This document shows, one piece after another, positions 51,993 to 61,488 of a DNA stretch of 64,000 nt. The DNA lies in the NCBI RefSeq assembly GCF_000763375.1, contig NZ_JPSY01000001.1:682001-746000 (forward strand), written 5' to 3'. The translations under genes were made by a program, and so were the position numbers. This DNA is from Microbacterium profundi (lineage in GTDB: Bacteria > Actinomycetota > Actinomycetes > Actinomycetales > Microbacteriaceae). The notes under the pieces are model-generated. The model was given only the letters and a program-made list of their open reading frames with translations. It was not told the origin of the DNA and did not search any database. The number at the start of each line of letters is the position of its first letter. Within the stretch, counting starts at the first letter, position 1.

Positions 51993-52991
51993 ATGCCATT
52001 CGCCCCCAACCCGCTTCCCGACTCTCTCGGCGGCCAGTTCTCTGTCCGCGACGCGGCGAGTCAGGGTGCGACCCGCCGTCGTATGCGCGCGAACGACCTG
52101 GCCATCCCCTTCCGCGGCACACGCCGCACAGCGAAGTTCACCGGGCAGCGTGCCATCGAGGCAGCCGAGGACAAAGCCGCGTACTCAGAGTTCCGGCAGA
52201 AGCGGCAGGCGCACATCGACGACGCTCGGGTGTACAGCACGATCATGCCGCCGGACAGCTTCTTCTGCGCCGCCACGGCCGCAGTCGTCGGATACGCGCT
52301 GCCCGTTACGACTCCGACGGATCTTCAGGTCGCGGTCATCGCGCCGCAGCGCGCGCCGCGTGCGAAAGGCATCCGGGGCCGCAAAGTCGCTGCGCACCTC
52401 GCCACCGTCACCGAGATCTCCGGCCTTCGAATGACGACGCCGGCGAACACATGGGCGATGCTCGCACGCGAGCTGACGTTGCGCGAACTCGTCGAAAGCG
52501 GGGATGCCGTCGTGCGGGTGCCACGCGATGACTTCGGCCGGCAGCATCCGGAGCTCGCCCATGCGACGATCGCGGAGCTCGCCGCCGAGGTGTCCTGCGG
52601 ACCAAGACCACCGTCGACGCCGAAGCTGCGCGCAGCGCTGGAGCTGATCTGCGTCGGCAGTTCTTCCGTGCTCGAGACCGACTTCCGACTCGACGCCGCA
52701 GCAGCCGGTCTTCCCAAACCGGTGCTCGACATGGAGATACGCGACCAGCGCGGACGGCTCTTGGGGATCTCGGAACTCGTCTACCCGCAGTATCGGATCG
52801 TCGTCGAGATCGAGGGCGACCACCACCGGACGTCGCGTCAACAATGGAACCGCGACCTCGACAAGTACAACGACTATGCCGAGGCCGGGTGGGACGTCGT
52901 TCGGGTCACGTCACTGCACATCAACGGATCCCATCCGGACGCCGTCCGTCGAGTTGCCGCCGCACTCGGCCGCCGGGGTTGGACGGACTGA
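51993..52991 (+). CDS. Protein with C-terminal Vsr/DUF559-like nuclease region
   Basis: The 332-residue protein resembles actinobacterial proteins with an AbiEi-like N-terminal part and an endonuclease-like end. TRRRMRANDLAIPFRGTRRT looks like the wing of a small helix-turn-helix, and VVEIEGDHHRTSRQQWNRDL with YAEAGWDVVRVTSLHI near the C-terminus matches the DUF559/Vsr-type nuclease core (E-x-D-H and the conserved Trp). Many copies occur in Microbacteriaceae and the role is not known. The ATG at 51993 is the likely start. Confidence 0.65.
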   Translation: MPFAPNPLPDSLGGQFSVRDAASQGATRRRMRANDLAIPFRGTRRTAKFTGQRAIEAAEDKAAYSEFRQKRQAHIDDARVYSTIMPPDSFFCAATAAVVGYALPVTTPTDLQVAVIAPQRAPRAKGIRGRKVAAHLATVTEISGLRMTTPANTWAMLARELTLRELVESGDAVVRVPRDDFGRQHPELAHATIAELAAEVSCGPRPPSTPKLRAALELICVGSSSVLETDFRLDAAAAGLPKPVLDMEIRDQRGRLLGISELVYPQYRIVVEIEGDHHRTSRQQWNRDLDKYNDYAEAGWDVVRVTSLHINGSHPDAVRRVAAALGRRGWTD

Positions 52992-53009
52992 AGCATGGCC
53001 TCTACTCCG

Positions 53010-53064
53010 CAGGTGGTTGCTCGGGCCGCTTCGCGCTCGCGTCGGCGGCACGAAGCGCCACCTG
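53010..53064. repeat. REP-like hairpin unit B
   Basis: This 55-bp unit lies between the DUF559-like gene and the convergent acyltransferase gene. Its right arm GCGGCACGAAGCGCCACCTG pairs with a diverged left arm. It may serve as a terminator here. Confidence 0.6.
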
Positions 53065-53078
53065 CCGAGCTCGGGGGC

Positions 53079-54956
53079 TCACTCGGGGAACGGCACCCGC
53101 GGGGCGCGGCCGGACGGGGCCTTCTCGAAGTCCTTCTCGGCGCGGATCCGGTCCTTGTCCACACGCTCAAGTGCCGCCTCCACCGAATCGGCGAACACGT
53201 CGCCGCCGGCCTCGCCGGGGTGGATGCCGTCACCGGCGAGCAGGTCGGTGCGGGGTGCGATGGCGCCCGACCAGTCCGCGACCCACACCGAGCGGTGACT
53301 GTCGGCGAAGGCTTCGAGATCAGCGTTCACGCCGGGGATCCAGTCGCGCGGCGCGTGCGCATTGACGAGGATCAGGTTGCGGTCCTTCCCCGCCGCCTGC
53401 GATATCTGCTCGAGCACGCCCCAGTCGACCGGACCGTTCGTGCCGAGCGCCATGACCACGTTCTCGCGAAGCTCTCCCCTCGAAGCCAGGTCATTGAGGA
53501 TGTCCGGCCCCGCCCAGATCGAGCGCGAGACCGCGGCATCGACCGTGATCCCGGGGAACTGCTCGTACAGCGACGGAGCGGATGCGAGCATCACCGAGTC
53601 TCCGACCGCTGTGATCTCGGTGCCCTCCGGGATGTCGATCTGCTCCGGTTCTTCGTCGGATTCGTCGGGCGCTGCGTTCGCCGCATCCTTCATGGCCTGC
53701 TCCCCCGCCGCGATAGCCGCCGCGGCAGAAGTGACGGGAGGCGCGGTGACGATCGCCGCCGCCGTTCCACCCACGGCGACAGCGCCGACAGCCAGCGCGG
53801 TCGCTCCAGCCAGACGCGCCATCGGACGGCCCGTGATGCGCGAGCGCAAAGCTCGCCACGTACGCCGGAACCCGTACCGACGCAGCGGCTGTTCCACGAA
53901 CCGGTACGACAGTGCCGCTGCCCCGACCGAGATCACGAGCGCGACAGCGCCGATCCATACCGGCACCCCGGCTTCCGGACCGGTCTTCTGCGTGGCGACC
54001 AGCGCCAGCACGAGCACCGGCCAATGCCACAGATAGATGCCGTACGAGCGCTCTCCGATCCAGCGCAGCGGCGCGACATCGAGACCGCGTCCGAGCCACG
54101 AATCCGGCCAGGTTCCGGCGAAGATCGTGAGCGCCGTCCCGACGTATGCGAGCACGAGCACTCCGGTGACGTCCGCATCCTCCGGCGACAGCGCGGCGAT
54201 CATCACAGCGCCCAGCCCAACGAGCCCGAGGAGCAGCGATCCGACCTGCGCACCGCGCCGCAGCATCCATGCCTTTTGCGGCATGTTCACCGTCGCAAGC
54301 GCCAGCGCGATGCCGAGCAGCAGGCCGAACGCGTGCGAATCGGTGCCGAAGTACGCACGCGTGACGTCGCCGTCGGCGACCAGCGTCGCCATCCACCACA
54401 CCGAGCCACCCGCGGCCAGCACCATCAGCGCCACGCGCGTCCACCGCCCTGGAACAAGCAGCACGAGCGGAAGCAGCAGCGGCCAGAGCACGTAGAACTG
54501 CTCTTCGACGGCGAGCGACCAGACGTTGCGGAACAGTTCGGGCGCCGTCGCCGCGAAGTAGTCGCTGCCATCGGCGACGGCGAGCCAGTTGTAGCTGAAG
54601 GTGGCGGCGCCCAGCACCTGCCGCCCGATGCCGACGAGCACGTCGCCGCCCAGCATCCACGCCGCCGTCGCGCACACCGTGATCACCACGGCGAGCGCCG
54701 GCAGCAGTCGGCGCGCGCGCCGCCGCCAGAAATCGATCAGTCGACGTGGCGATCCGAGCGGTCCGAGACGCGACGGACGCAGCAGCAGGGAGGTGATCAG
54801 GAAGCCGCTGATGACGAAGAACACGTCGACACCGACGAACCCCGAACGCACCGGCGATGACGGAAAGAGGTGGTACGCCAGCACGAGGATGACCGCCACC
54901 GCGCGCAGACCGTCCAGTCCCGCGAAACGTCGAGGAGCAGAGTGAAGGAGCGTCAT
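53079..54956 (-). CDS. OafA/YrhL-type acyltransferase with C-terminal SGNH domain
   Basis: The 625-residue protein has an acyltransferase-3 membrane domain of about ten helices (residues 1-370), with GLDGLRAVAVILVLAYH giving the conserved Arg and His and GVDVFFVISGFLI. After one more helix an outside domain from about residue 440 begins with AVGDSVMLAS, the SGNH nucleophile block, and ends near GDGIHPGEAGG, the His block. Such proteins O-acetylate wall or capsular glycans. It stands alone, convergent with the DUF559-like gene, and could serve the polysaccharide locus 5 kb away. Confidence 0.87.
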   Translation of the reverse strand: MTLLHSAPRRFAGLDGLRAVAVILVLAYHLFPSSPVRSGFVGVDVFFVISGFLITSLLLRPSRLGPLGSPRRLIDFWRRRARRLLPALAVVITVCATAAWMLGGDVLVGIGRQVLGAATFSYNWLAVADGSDYFAATAPELFRNVWSLAVEEQFYVLWPLLLPLVLLVPGRWTRVALMVLAAGGSVWWMATLVADGDVTRAYFGTDSHAFGLLLGIALALATVNMPQKAWMLRRGAQVGSLLLGLVGLGAVMIAALSPEDADVTGVLVLAYVGTALTIFAGTWPDSWLGRGLDVAPLRWIGERSYGIYLWHWPVLVLALVATQKTGPEAGVPVWIGAVALVISVGAAALSYRFVEQPLRRYGFRRTWRALRSRITGRPMARLAGATALAVGAVAVGGTAAAIVTAPPVTSAAAAIAAGEQAMKDAANAAPDESDEEPEQIDIPEGTEITAVGDSVMLASAPSLYEQFPGITVDAAVSRSIWAGPDILNDLASRGELRENVVMALGTNGPVDWGVLEQISQAAGKDRNLILVNAHAPRDWIPGVNADLEAFADSHRSVWVADWSGAIAPRTDLLAGDGIHPGEAGGDVFADSVEAALERVDKDRIRAEKDFEKAPSGRAPRVPFPE

Positions 54957-55009
54957 GATGAGGAGGCGTTTCGGCTCGCGGTCGAAGGTTCCAGTCTAAG
55001 CTGGCCATC

Positions 55010-55861
55010 GTGCGAATACGGCTTGACATCGCCTATGACGGCACCCAGTTCCGCGGGTGGGCGAAGCAACCAGGGTTGCGCACCGTGCAGGGCACTTTGG
55101 AGGCCGCACTCGCGCGCATCGTCGGCTCCGACGTGCAGTTCGTCGTCGCCGGGCGAACGGATGCCGGGGTGCATGCCGCCGACCAGGTCGCGCACGTCGA
55201 CCTCGATGACGAGCAGTGGTCGCGCATCGTCACCCGGCATGGGCGCAGCGCGCACGACCCGGCGGGCTCGATCGCCGGACGCATTCGCGGCGTGCTCGGC
55301 GCCTACTCCGACGTCACCGTGCATCGTTCATCGACCGCACCCGAGGGGTTCGACGCGCGCTTCTCCGCCGTCTGGCGCCGGTACCGCTACCGGCTCGCAG
55401 ATGAGGTCGCCGGCTATGATCCGGCCAGGCGGCTCGACACCACCAGCATCCGCGGTGAGCTCGACACCCTGGCGATGGATGCCGCGGCGCAGACCCTGAT
55501 CGGCCTGCATGACTTCGCCGCCTACTGCAAACCCCGCGAGGGGGCGACGACGATCCGCACGCTCCTCGATTATCGGTGGCATCGCGACGCAGACGGCGTG
55601 CTGATCGCCGAGGTGAAGGCCGACGCGTTCTGTCACAGCATGGTGCGGGCGCTCGTCGGAGCGTGCGTTGCCGTCGGAGAGCAGCGCCTCGACGTCAGTG
55701 ATCTCGTCGTGCTGCGCGACGCGCTCGAGCGCACGAGCGAGTTCAAGGTGCTCGCGGCACGCGGTCTCACGCTGACCGAGGTTGGCTACCCCGCCGACGA
55801 CCTGCTCGCCGTGCGTGCCGAGCAGACTCGGGCACGGCGCGACAGCGAGAACTCAGGCTGA
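55010..55861 (+). CDS. truA: tRNA pseudouridine(38-40) synthase TruA
   Basis: The 283-residue enzyme modifies uridines 38-40 of the tRNA anticodon arm. IAYDGTQFRGWAKQPGLRTV opens it and AGRTDAGVHA carries the catalytic Asp. CKPREGATTIRTL and HSMVRALVGACVAVGEQ are further family blocks. It starts at a GTG and is divergent from the acyltransferase gene by 53 bp. Confidence 0.93.
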   Translation: MRIRLDIAYDGTQFRGWAKQPGLRTVQGTLEAALARIVGSDVQFVVAGRTDAGVHAADQVAHVDLDDEQWSRIVTRHGRSAHDPAGSIAGRIRGVLGAYSDVTVHRSSTAPEGFDARFSAVWRRYRYRLADEVAGYDPARRLDTTSIRGELDTLAMDAAAQTLIGLHDFAAYCKPREGATTIRTLLDYRWHRDADGVLIAEVKADAFCHSMVRALVGACVAVGEQRLDVSDLVVLRDALERTSEFKVLAARGLTLTEVGYPADDLLAVRAEQTRARRDSENSG

Positions 55862-55904
55862 TCCGATACCCCGAGCGCAGGCGAACGCAGTAGCGTTGGC
55901 GGTG

Positions 55905-56573
55905 ATGAAGGTGATCTCTTACAACCTGCGCAAGCATCGTGCGGCGACCGAACTCGCGGAGCTCATCGCCCAGCACGAGCCTGACATCCTGTGCCTGCAG
56001 GAGTGCGACGTCGAGGCGCTTCCCGACGAGATCGGCGGGCTCGCGTTGGCGGACGCCACCCAGGGCAACCGCCTCGGTCTGGCCCTCTACTACCGCAAGA
56101 ACACGTTCCGCCTGCTGGCGATGCGCACGTTCGGGTTGAAGAAGTCGCTGCACGACCGCGTGCTGAAGCCCGCCCATGAACGCGTGCTGGGCGCTCGGTT
56201 GCAGGACATCGACAACGGTCGCGAGCTGATCGTGGCATCCTTCCATGCGGCTCCGCTCACGGCGCTGAACTCGCTGCGACGCAACCAGATCCGCGCCGCG
56301 CTCACCGAGCTCGAGTCGATGGGACGCGGAATCCCTGTGCTCATGGTCGGCGACTACAACTACCCCGTGTTCAAGGAGAACCTCGGCCAGACGGTCCGCG
56401 ACCACGGGTACACGCTCACACTCAGCGACGACCGCACCTACACCCGCTACCGCGTGTTCAAGGGGCACTACGACTTCGCGACGTCGGACGGCTTCGCGAT
56501 CGACAGCATCCAGACCCTGCCGCAGCGATCCAGCGACCACCGCCCGATCCTGATCACGGCTGCGGTCGACTAG
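55905..56573 (+). CDS. Endonuclease/exonuclease/phosphatase family protein
   Basis: The 222-residue protein has the EEP fold: VISYNLRKHRA, DILCLQECDVE with the metal Glu, IVASFHAAPLTALNS with the catalytic His, MVGDYNYPVF with the Asp-Asn pair, and SSDHRPILI with the final Asp-His. It could cut nucleic acid or a phosphodiester; no signal peptide is seen. The ATG follows a GTG that could also start it. It lies 43 bases after truA. Confidence 0.8.
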   Translation: MKVISYNLRKHRAATELAELIAQHEPDILCLQECDVEALPDEIGGLALADATQGNRLGLALYYRKNTFRLLAMRTFGLKKSLHDRVLKPAHERVLGARLQDIDNGRELIVASFHAAPLTALNSLRRNQIRAALTELESMGRGIPVLMVGDYNYPVFKENLGQTVRDHGYTLTLSDDRTYTRYRVFKGHYDFATSDGFAIDSIQTLPQRSSDHRPILITAAVD

Positions 56574-56638
56574 CGTCGGGATGGCCGGGCTGCGGTCGCG
56601 AGTGCCCCGGCCGTGGGGCCCCCGCGGGCCCGCAGGAC

Positions 56639-56764
56639 GTGTCGCTTTGTGCCGCATCCAGAGCCGCCAAGCGACTCAAAGAGCCACCTCCTGGGAGGGT
56701 CCCCCAAGCGAGGTGGCGCATAGTGCCGCATCCAGCGCCGCGAAGCGGCCATAGGCGCCACCTC
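56639..56764. repeat. REP-like hairpin units C1 and C2 with adjacent tandem decamer
   Basis: Units at 56639-56690 and 56710-56764 share GTGCCGCATCCAG at the centre and hairpin arms of the family. C2 has a perfect 10-base outer stem (GAGGTGGCGC). Immediately after, CACCTCGCCG is repeated three times (56759-56788). They lie between the convergent ends of the nuclease-like gene and metI. Confidence 0.65.
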
Positions 56765-56845
56765 GCCGCACCTCGCCGCACCTCGCCGCAACAGCTCGCC
56801 GCCCCGCGCCGCAACCCGCCCCCGCACCCGCAGGGCTACCCGTCC

Positions 56846-57523
56846 CTACCGCCGCAGCACGCGCTGCGCGAGCCAGTTGCCGAAGATCTGCCCCACCTGC
56901 ACGATCACGATGATGATCGCGACGGTGACCCAGGTCGCCTGCTGGTCGAACTGGTTGTAGCCGTAGATGATCGCGAAGTTCCCGAGTCCGCCGCCGCCGA
57001 TGTAACCGGCCATGGCCGACATGTCGACCACCGCGATGAACATGAACGTGTACCCGAGGATCAGTGGCGCGAGCGCCTCGGGGATCACGACGCCGAACAG
57101 GATCGACAGCCGCTTCGCGCCGATCGCGAGTGCAGCCTCGACGACACCAGGATCGACGGCGACGAGGTTCTGCTCGACCACGCGCCCGATCACGACCGCG
57201 GCCATGATCGTCATCGGCACGATCGCGGCTTCGGTGCCGAGCGTCGTCCCGGCGACGAGCTTCGTCACGGGCCCGACGGCGGTGAGGAAGATGATGAACG
57301 GGATCGGCCGGATGACGTTGATCACCAGGTTCATCACGTTGAAGACGACCCTGTTGCCGAACAGATTCCCCGGCCGTGTGGCATAGAGCACCGCGCCGAT
57401 CAGCAGCCCCGCGACGCCGCCGATCACGAGCGTGACGGCGACCATGTAGACGGTCTCCTGGATCGACTGCAGCAGTACCGGCGTCAGCGAATCCCAGTTC
57501 GCGAGCGGATGGATGCCGGTCAT
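56846..57523 (-). CDS. metI: Methionine ABC transporter permease MetI
   Basis: The 225-residue protein has five membrane helices and the MetI-type EAA loop (EAALAIGAKRLSILFGVVIPEA). It forms the membrane channel of the methionine importer with MetN and MetQ. Its start overlaps the metN stop by 4 bp. The last gene of metQ-metN-metI. Confidence 0.93.
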   Translation of the reverse strand: MTGIHPLANWDSLTPVLLQSIQETVYMVAVTLVIGGVAGLLIGAVLYATRPGNLFGNRVVFNVMNLVINVIRPIPFIIFLTAVGPVTKLVAGTTLGTEAAIVPMTIMAAVVIGRVVEQNLVAVDPGVVEAALAIGAKRLSILFGVVIPEALAPLILGYTFMFIAVVDMSAMAGYIGGGGLGNFAIIYGYNQFDQQATWVTVAIIIVIVQVGQIFGNWLAQRVLRR

Positions 57524-58584
57524 GAGACGTCTTCCGATCCGGATGCCGCAACCGTGGCGCCGGAACCGCGCAGCACCGCCACCTTCGTGCGCACCGCCAA
57601 CTCCCCGACGGCTTCGGCGACAGCATCCGCCCCCGCCTGCAGACGGTACGTGAGGGTGCCGAGCTGGCGACCACGGATGTCCGTGACCCCGCCGAACACG
57701 ACCGCGCGGCGCACGCCGTGCTTCTCGAACACCTCGTCGATGTCCTCGCTCGTGAACTCGTTGACGTCGACGCTCACGAGCGTCCCGCCGCCGACGAGCA
57801 GCGAGTCCAGGGTGTCGCCGGACGGAACGCCCTGCGTGACGGCGGCGACGAACCGCTCAGTGAGCTCCGCACGCGGATGCGCGAACACGCGATACGTGTC
57901 ACCGCTGTCGACCACGCGCCCGCCGTCCATCACGACGACCTGATCGCACAGCTCGTGCACGACCGAGATCTGGTGGGTGATGACGACGATCGTGATGCCG
58001 AGGCGACGGTTGATCTCCTTCAACAGCGCCAGCACCTCGCCGGTGGTCTGCGGGTCGAGAGCGCTGGTGGCCTCATCCGCGAGCAGCAGTTCGGGGTTCG
58101 CGGCGATCGCGCGGGCGATGCCGACGCGCTGCTTCTGCCCACCCGAGAGTGCTCGAGGATAGCGCGAAGCCTTGTCGCCGATGCCGACGAAGTCGAGCAG
58201 TTCGGCGACACGAGGCTCGATGTCCGCACGCTTCCAGCCGGCGACCTTCAACGGGTACGCGACGTTGCCGCGCACCGTGCGGGAGTTGAAGAGGTTGAAC
58301 TGCTGGAAGATCATGCCGATACGTGCGCGCAGGCCCCGCAGCTCGGTCTCAGACGCCTTTCCGACATCGACGCCGAGCACGTTCACGCTGCCACCGGTGG
58401 GCTTCTCCAGCCCGTTGATCAGGCGTACGAGCGTCGACTTTCCCGCCCCCGAGTATCCGATGACGCCGACGATCGAGCCCCGCTCGACGTCGAGGTCGAC
58501 CTCTTCCAGGGCATCGACGACGGGCCCCCGCCGCGTTCCGGGGAACGCTTTGGAGACCCGATCGAACGAGATGATTCCGGTCAC
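57520..58584 (-). CDS. metN: Methionine ABC transporter ATP-binding protein MetN
   Basis: The 354-residue protein has Walker A (GYSGAGKSTLVRLING), the signature LSGGQKQRVGIARA and Walker B LLLADEAT. The C-terminal 80-90 residues form the NIL domain that binds methionine and slows the transporter. It overlaps metQ and metI by 4 bp each. Confidence 0.94.
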   Translation of the reverse strand: MTGIISFDRVSKAFPGTRRGPVVDALEEVDLDVERGSIVGVIGYSGAGKSTLVRLINGLEKPTGGSVNVLGVDVGKASETELRGLRARIGMIFQQFNLFNSRTVRGNVAYPLKVAGWKRADIEPRVAELLDFVGIGDKASRYPRALSGGQKQRVGIARAIAANPELLLADEATSALDPQTTGEVLALLKEINRRLGITIVVITHQISVVHELCDQVVVMDGGRVVDSGDTYRVFAHPRAELTERFVAAVTQGVPSGDTLDSLLVGGGTLVSVDVNEFTSEDIDEVFEKHGVRRAVVFGGVTDIRGRQLGTLTYRLQAGADAVAEAVGELAVRTKVAVLRGSGATVAASGSEDVS

Positions 58585-59513
58585 TGCTGTGCGCGCAACT
58601 TGTCTTCGAGGCCGGTGAGCTCCTTCTGGAGGTCGGCGGCGGTCCAGTCGCCCTTGAACTGCAGGTTGCCCTGGTTCAGCTCGGTGACGGCCTTTTCGAC
58701 CTCGGGCGAGCGGTACGCCTCGATGAGCTTCTCCCAGCGCGGGTCGTCCTTGTTCTCGTCCTTCACGACGAACGCGTTGATGTACGGCGCGAGTTCGGGG
58801 TTGTCGAGGTCTTCCTTGAAGATGATCAGGTCGTCGCCGAGCCCGCCCTTCTGGGCCTGCGTGTTGTTGACGATCGCGGCCTGGGCGCTGCCGTCCTTGA
58901 GCGCGGTGACCGTCTGGTTCGAGTCGACCGGAAGGATCTTGATCGTGCTCGAGGTGATGTCGGCCTCGGTCGAGAAGGCGTCGCCGCCGTCCTTGAGCTC
59001 GAGCAGGCCGGCGCGCTGCAGGTTCAGCAGGGCGCGAGCGAGGTTCGTGGGGTTGTTCGGCAGCGCAACGGTCGCGCCATCCGGGATGTCCTCGACGCTC
59101 TTGTACTGCTCGGAGTACAGCGCCAGCGGATACACGGCCGTCGCGCCGATGGGCACGAGAGTGCCGCCGCTGTTCACGTTGAAGTCGGAGAGGAAGATGA
59201 GGTGCTGGAACAGGTTCACGTCGAGCTCGCCGTCCTGCACGCCCTGGTTCAGCTGCACGGCGTCGGTGATGGTGCGCACCTCGAGCTCGACGCCCTCTTC
59301 TGCCAGCTTGTCCTTGAGGATCGTCCAGTGCGCTTCGGTGCCGTCATCCGCACCCAGCACGATCTTCGTCTCGTCGGCCGCTCCCCCATCGGCAGTGTCG
59401 CTGCCTCCAGTGCCGCCACCACCCGCGCACGCTGCCATCGACAGGGTCAGCGCGCCGGCTGCCAGCACGCCGATAGCGGAAAGGATCTTGTTCTTCGCAC
59501 GGGAGTTGTTCAC
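58581..59513 (-). CDS. metQ: Methionine-binding lipoprotein MetQ
   Basis: This NlpA/MetQ-family binding protein has a lipoprotein signal with lipobox LSMAAC, a GGGGTGG spacer and the ligand domain (DVNLFQHLIFLSDFN, VALPNNPTNLARAL, VNNTQAQKGGL). The GTG at 59513 gives 310 residues and a signal of 29 residues up to the Cys; earlier in-frame starts at 59543 and 59582 would give an over-long signal. None has a strong ribosome site. No S-box-like leader fits, since the divergent peptidase gene starts only 80 bases away. Confidence 0.9.
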   Translation of the reverse strand: MNNSRAKNKILSAIGVLAAGALTLSMAACAGGGGTGGSDTADGGAADETKIVLGADDGTEAHWTILKDKLAEEGVELEVRTITDAVQLNQGVQDGELDVNLFQHLIFLSDFNVNSGGTLVPIGATAVYPLALYSEQYKSVEDIPDGATVALPNNPTNLARALLNLQRAGLLELKDGGDAFSTEADITSSTIKILPVDSNQTVTALKDGSAQAAIVNNTQAQKGGLGDDLIIFKEDLDNPELAPYINAFVVKDENKDDPRWEKLIEAYRSPEVEKAVTELNQGNLQFKGDWTAADLQKELTGLEDKLRAQQ

Positions 59514-59582
59514 GGGAATGAGTGAATCACGCACCTGGCGCATCACCGATTCGGACGGTAACGGCGCGTAACGCGCGGCCAT

Positions 59583-59588
59583 ACCCTG
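59583..59588 (+). promoter_or_regulatory. Candidate -10 element of the M20 peptidase gene
   Basis: TACCCT fits TANNNT and ends 5 bases before the GTG at 59594, which suggests a leaderless or nearly leaderless mRNA. No good -35 was found. Confidence 0.3.
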
Positions 59589-59593
59589 GACAC

Positions 59594-60907
59594 GTGACCC
59601 GAACCCTTCTGGAGGACGAGGCGCTCGGCTTCGTCCGCGACCTCATCCGCATCGACAGCATCAACACCGGCGACCTGGCGACGATCGGCGACGGCGAGAC
59701 GCGCGCGGCACGGTTCGTGCAGTCGCAGCTGGAAGAGTTGGGCATCGAGACGACATTCGTCGAGCCCGTTCCCGGTCGCGGGAGCGTGGTCGCCCGCCTT
59801 CGCGGGACGGATCCGGATGCCGGCGCGCTGATCGTGCACGCGCACCTCGATGTGGTGCCGGTGGATGCTGCGGACTGGACCCACCCGCCGTTCGGCGCCG
59901 AGATCGCAGACGGCCTGCTCTACGGCCGCGGCGCCGTCGACATGAAGAACTATGCGGGAGTGATCCTGGCGGTGGCGCGGCACTTCGCGCGTTCCGGCAT
60001 CCGTCCCAGGCGCGATCTGATCTTCGCCTTCCTGGCCGACGAGGAGAGCGGCGGCGTGTGGGGCGCGTCGTGGCTCGTCGACAACCGGCCAGAGCTGTTC
60101 GCCGGCGCGACGGAGGCGATCAGCGAGGTCGGCGGATTCTCGGTGCCCCTCGTCGAGGGACGTCGCGCGTATCTGCTCGCGACGGCCGAGAAGGGCGTCG
60201 GCGGGCTGAGGCTGACCGCGCGCGGCGAGGCGGGGCATGCGTCGCGGCCACTGCCGGGCGACCCGGTGCCGCAGCTCGCCGGCGCGGTCGCCCGGATCGG
60301 TGCGCACCGGTTCCCCGTCGTGCGCACTCCGGCGCTGGCGCGTTTCCTCGAGGTGTTCGGGGCGGCACGAGGCGTCACGTTCACAGACCAGAATCTGGAT
60401 GCCGAGCTGGAGGATCTCGGATTCGTCGGGCGAGTGATCGCCGCCGCAGCGCGCAACACCGCGGCGCCGACCGTGCTGCGCGCGGGAGACAAAAGCAACA
60501 TCATCCCCGGCAGCGCCGAGGCGATCGTCGACTACCGGGCGCTGCCCGGCGGCGAGGACGACCTGCTCACCGAGGTCGCACGTCTGGCCGGAGAGACCGT
60601 CGAGGTCGAGAACCTGCGGTCGATGCATCCGATCGCGTCGCCCATCGACGGGCCGTTCATCGACACGATCTCGGCGGCGCTCACGGCCGAGGATCCTGAC
60701 GGAGTCGTGGTGCCCTATCTGCTGCCGGCATCCACCGACAACAAGCACTTCGCGCGTCTCGGCGTACACGGGTACGGATTCGTGCCGCTGCGCGTGCCGG
60801 ATGATTTCGACGTCTACGGCCAGTTCCACTCGGCCGACGAGTGCGTGCCGGTGGAGAGCCTGTACTTCAGCGCCCGCGTGACGGCGGGGATCCTCGAGGC
60901 GGCGTAG
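59594..60907 (+). CDS. M20-family metallopeptidase
   Basis: The 437-residue zinc peptidase has VHAHLDVVPVD with the first metal His, LYGRGAVDMKNYAG with the bridging Asp, ADEESGG with the catalytic Glu, and a dimerisation domain in the middle. It resembles ArgE/DapE and dipeptidase-type enzymes; the substrate cannot be told. The GTG at 59594 starts the conserved part; an ATG at 59522 would add 24 residues that overlap the metQ 5' region. Confidence 0.88.
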   Translation: MTRTLLEDEALGFVRDLIRIDSINTGDLATIGDGETRAARFVQSQLEELGIETTFVEPVPGRGSVVARLRGTDPDAGALIVHAHLDVVPVDAADWTHPPFGAEIADGLLYGRGAVDMKNYAGVILAVARHFARSGIRPRRDLIFAFLADEESGGVWGASWLVDNRPELFAGATEAISEVGGFSVPLVEGRRAYLLATAEKGVGGLRLTARGEAGHASRPLPGDPVPQLAGAVARIGAHRFPVVRTPALARFLEVFGAARGVTFTDQNLDAELEDLGFVGRVIAAAARNTAAPTVLRAGDKSNIIPGSAEAIVDYRALPGGEDDLLTEVARLAGETVEVENLRSMHPIASPIDGPFIDTISAALTAEDPDGVVVPYLLPASTDNKHFARLGVHGYGFVPLRVPDDFDVYGQFHSADECVPVESLYFSARVTAGILEAA

Positions 60908-60980
60908 GCGGGGTGGCGCCCCTCCGCCCGCCCGCCGCGTGTCGCCGCCCGGTGTCGCCGCGCCGGGTGTCGCCGCGCCG

Positions 60981-61414
60981 GGTGTCGCTTCGTGCCGCTT
61001 CCCGCACCCCCACGCGGCACTAAGCACCACCTCCCGCGCGGGCACCCCGCCGACGAGCCCCTCCCACCCGCGCCAGGTGTCGCTCCGTGCCGCTTCCCGC
61101 ACCCGCACGCGGCACCAAGCGCCACCTCCCGCGCGGTACCGAGCACCACCACCTCCCGCGCGGGCACCCCGCCAACTGACCCTCCCACCCGCGAGGTGTC
61201 GCTTCGCCCGCGCGCGGAGGTGTCGCTTCCTGCCGCTTCCCGCACCCGTACGCGGCACCAAGCGCCACCCCCCGCGCGGGCACCCCGCCGACTGGACCCT
61301 GCCACCCGCGCCGGGTGTCGCTCCGTGCCGCTTCCCGCACCCCCACGCGGCACCAAGCGCCACCTCCCGCGCGGCACCGAGCGCCGCCCCGACGCGGCAC
61401 CAAGCGCCACCTCC
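60981..61414. repeat. Cluster of four and a half REP-like hairpin units
   Basis: The 581-bp spacer 60908-61488 holds no gene but is filled with the hairpin family. Full 54-bp units lie at 60981-61034, 61076-61129, 61219-61272 and 61314-61367, with a half unit at about 61380-61414. Each begins GGTGTCGCT and ends near GCGCCACCTCC, and most are followed by CGCGCGGGCACCCCGCC. Spacings of 95, 143 and 95 bases show that larger blocks were duplicated. The right end should hold the promoter of the 61489 gene. Confidence 0.8.
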
Positions 61415-61488
61415 CGCGCGGGCACCAAGACAGCACGCGAACCCCGACACCATTGCCCCACACCTCGACGCGTCGATACGTTGAAGGC

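Noticed and set aside
52995..54860. 621-codon open frame antisense to the acyltransferase gene
   Set aside because: The product is a His/Arg/Asp-rich string typical of reversed GC-rich membrane protein code. The sense frame has membrane helices and SGNH blocks.
59514..59600. SAM or methionine riboswitch before metQ
   Set aside because: Only 80 bases separate metQ from the divergent peptidase start, too few for an S-box, and no P1 stem or terminator fold was found.
60908..61488. CRISPR-like array
   Set aside because: Units are hairpin palindromes of 54 bp with unequal spacing, and the intervening sequence is itself repeated. There are no cas genes and no unique spacers.
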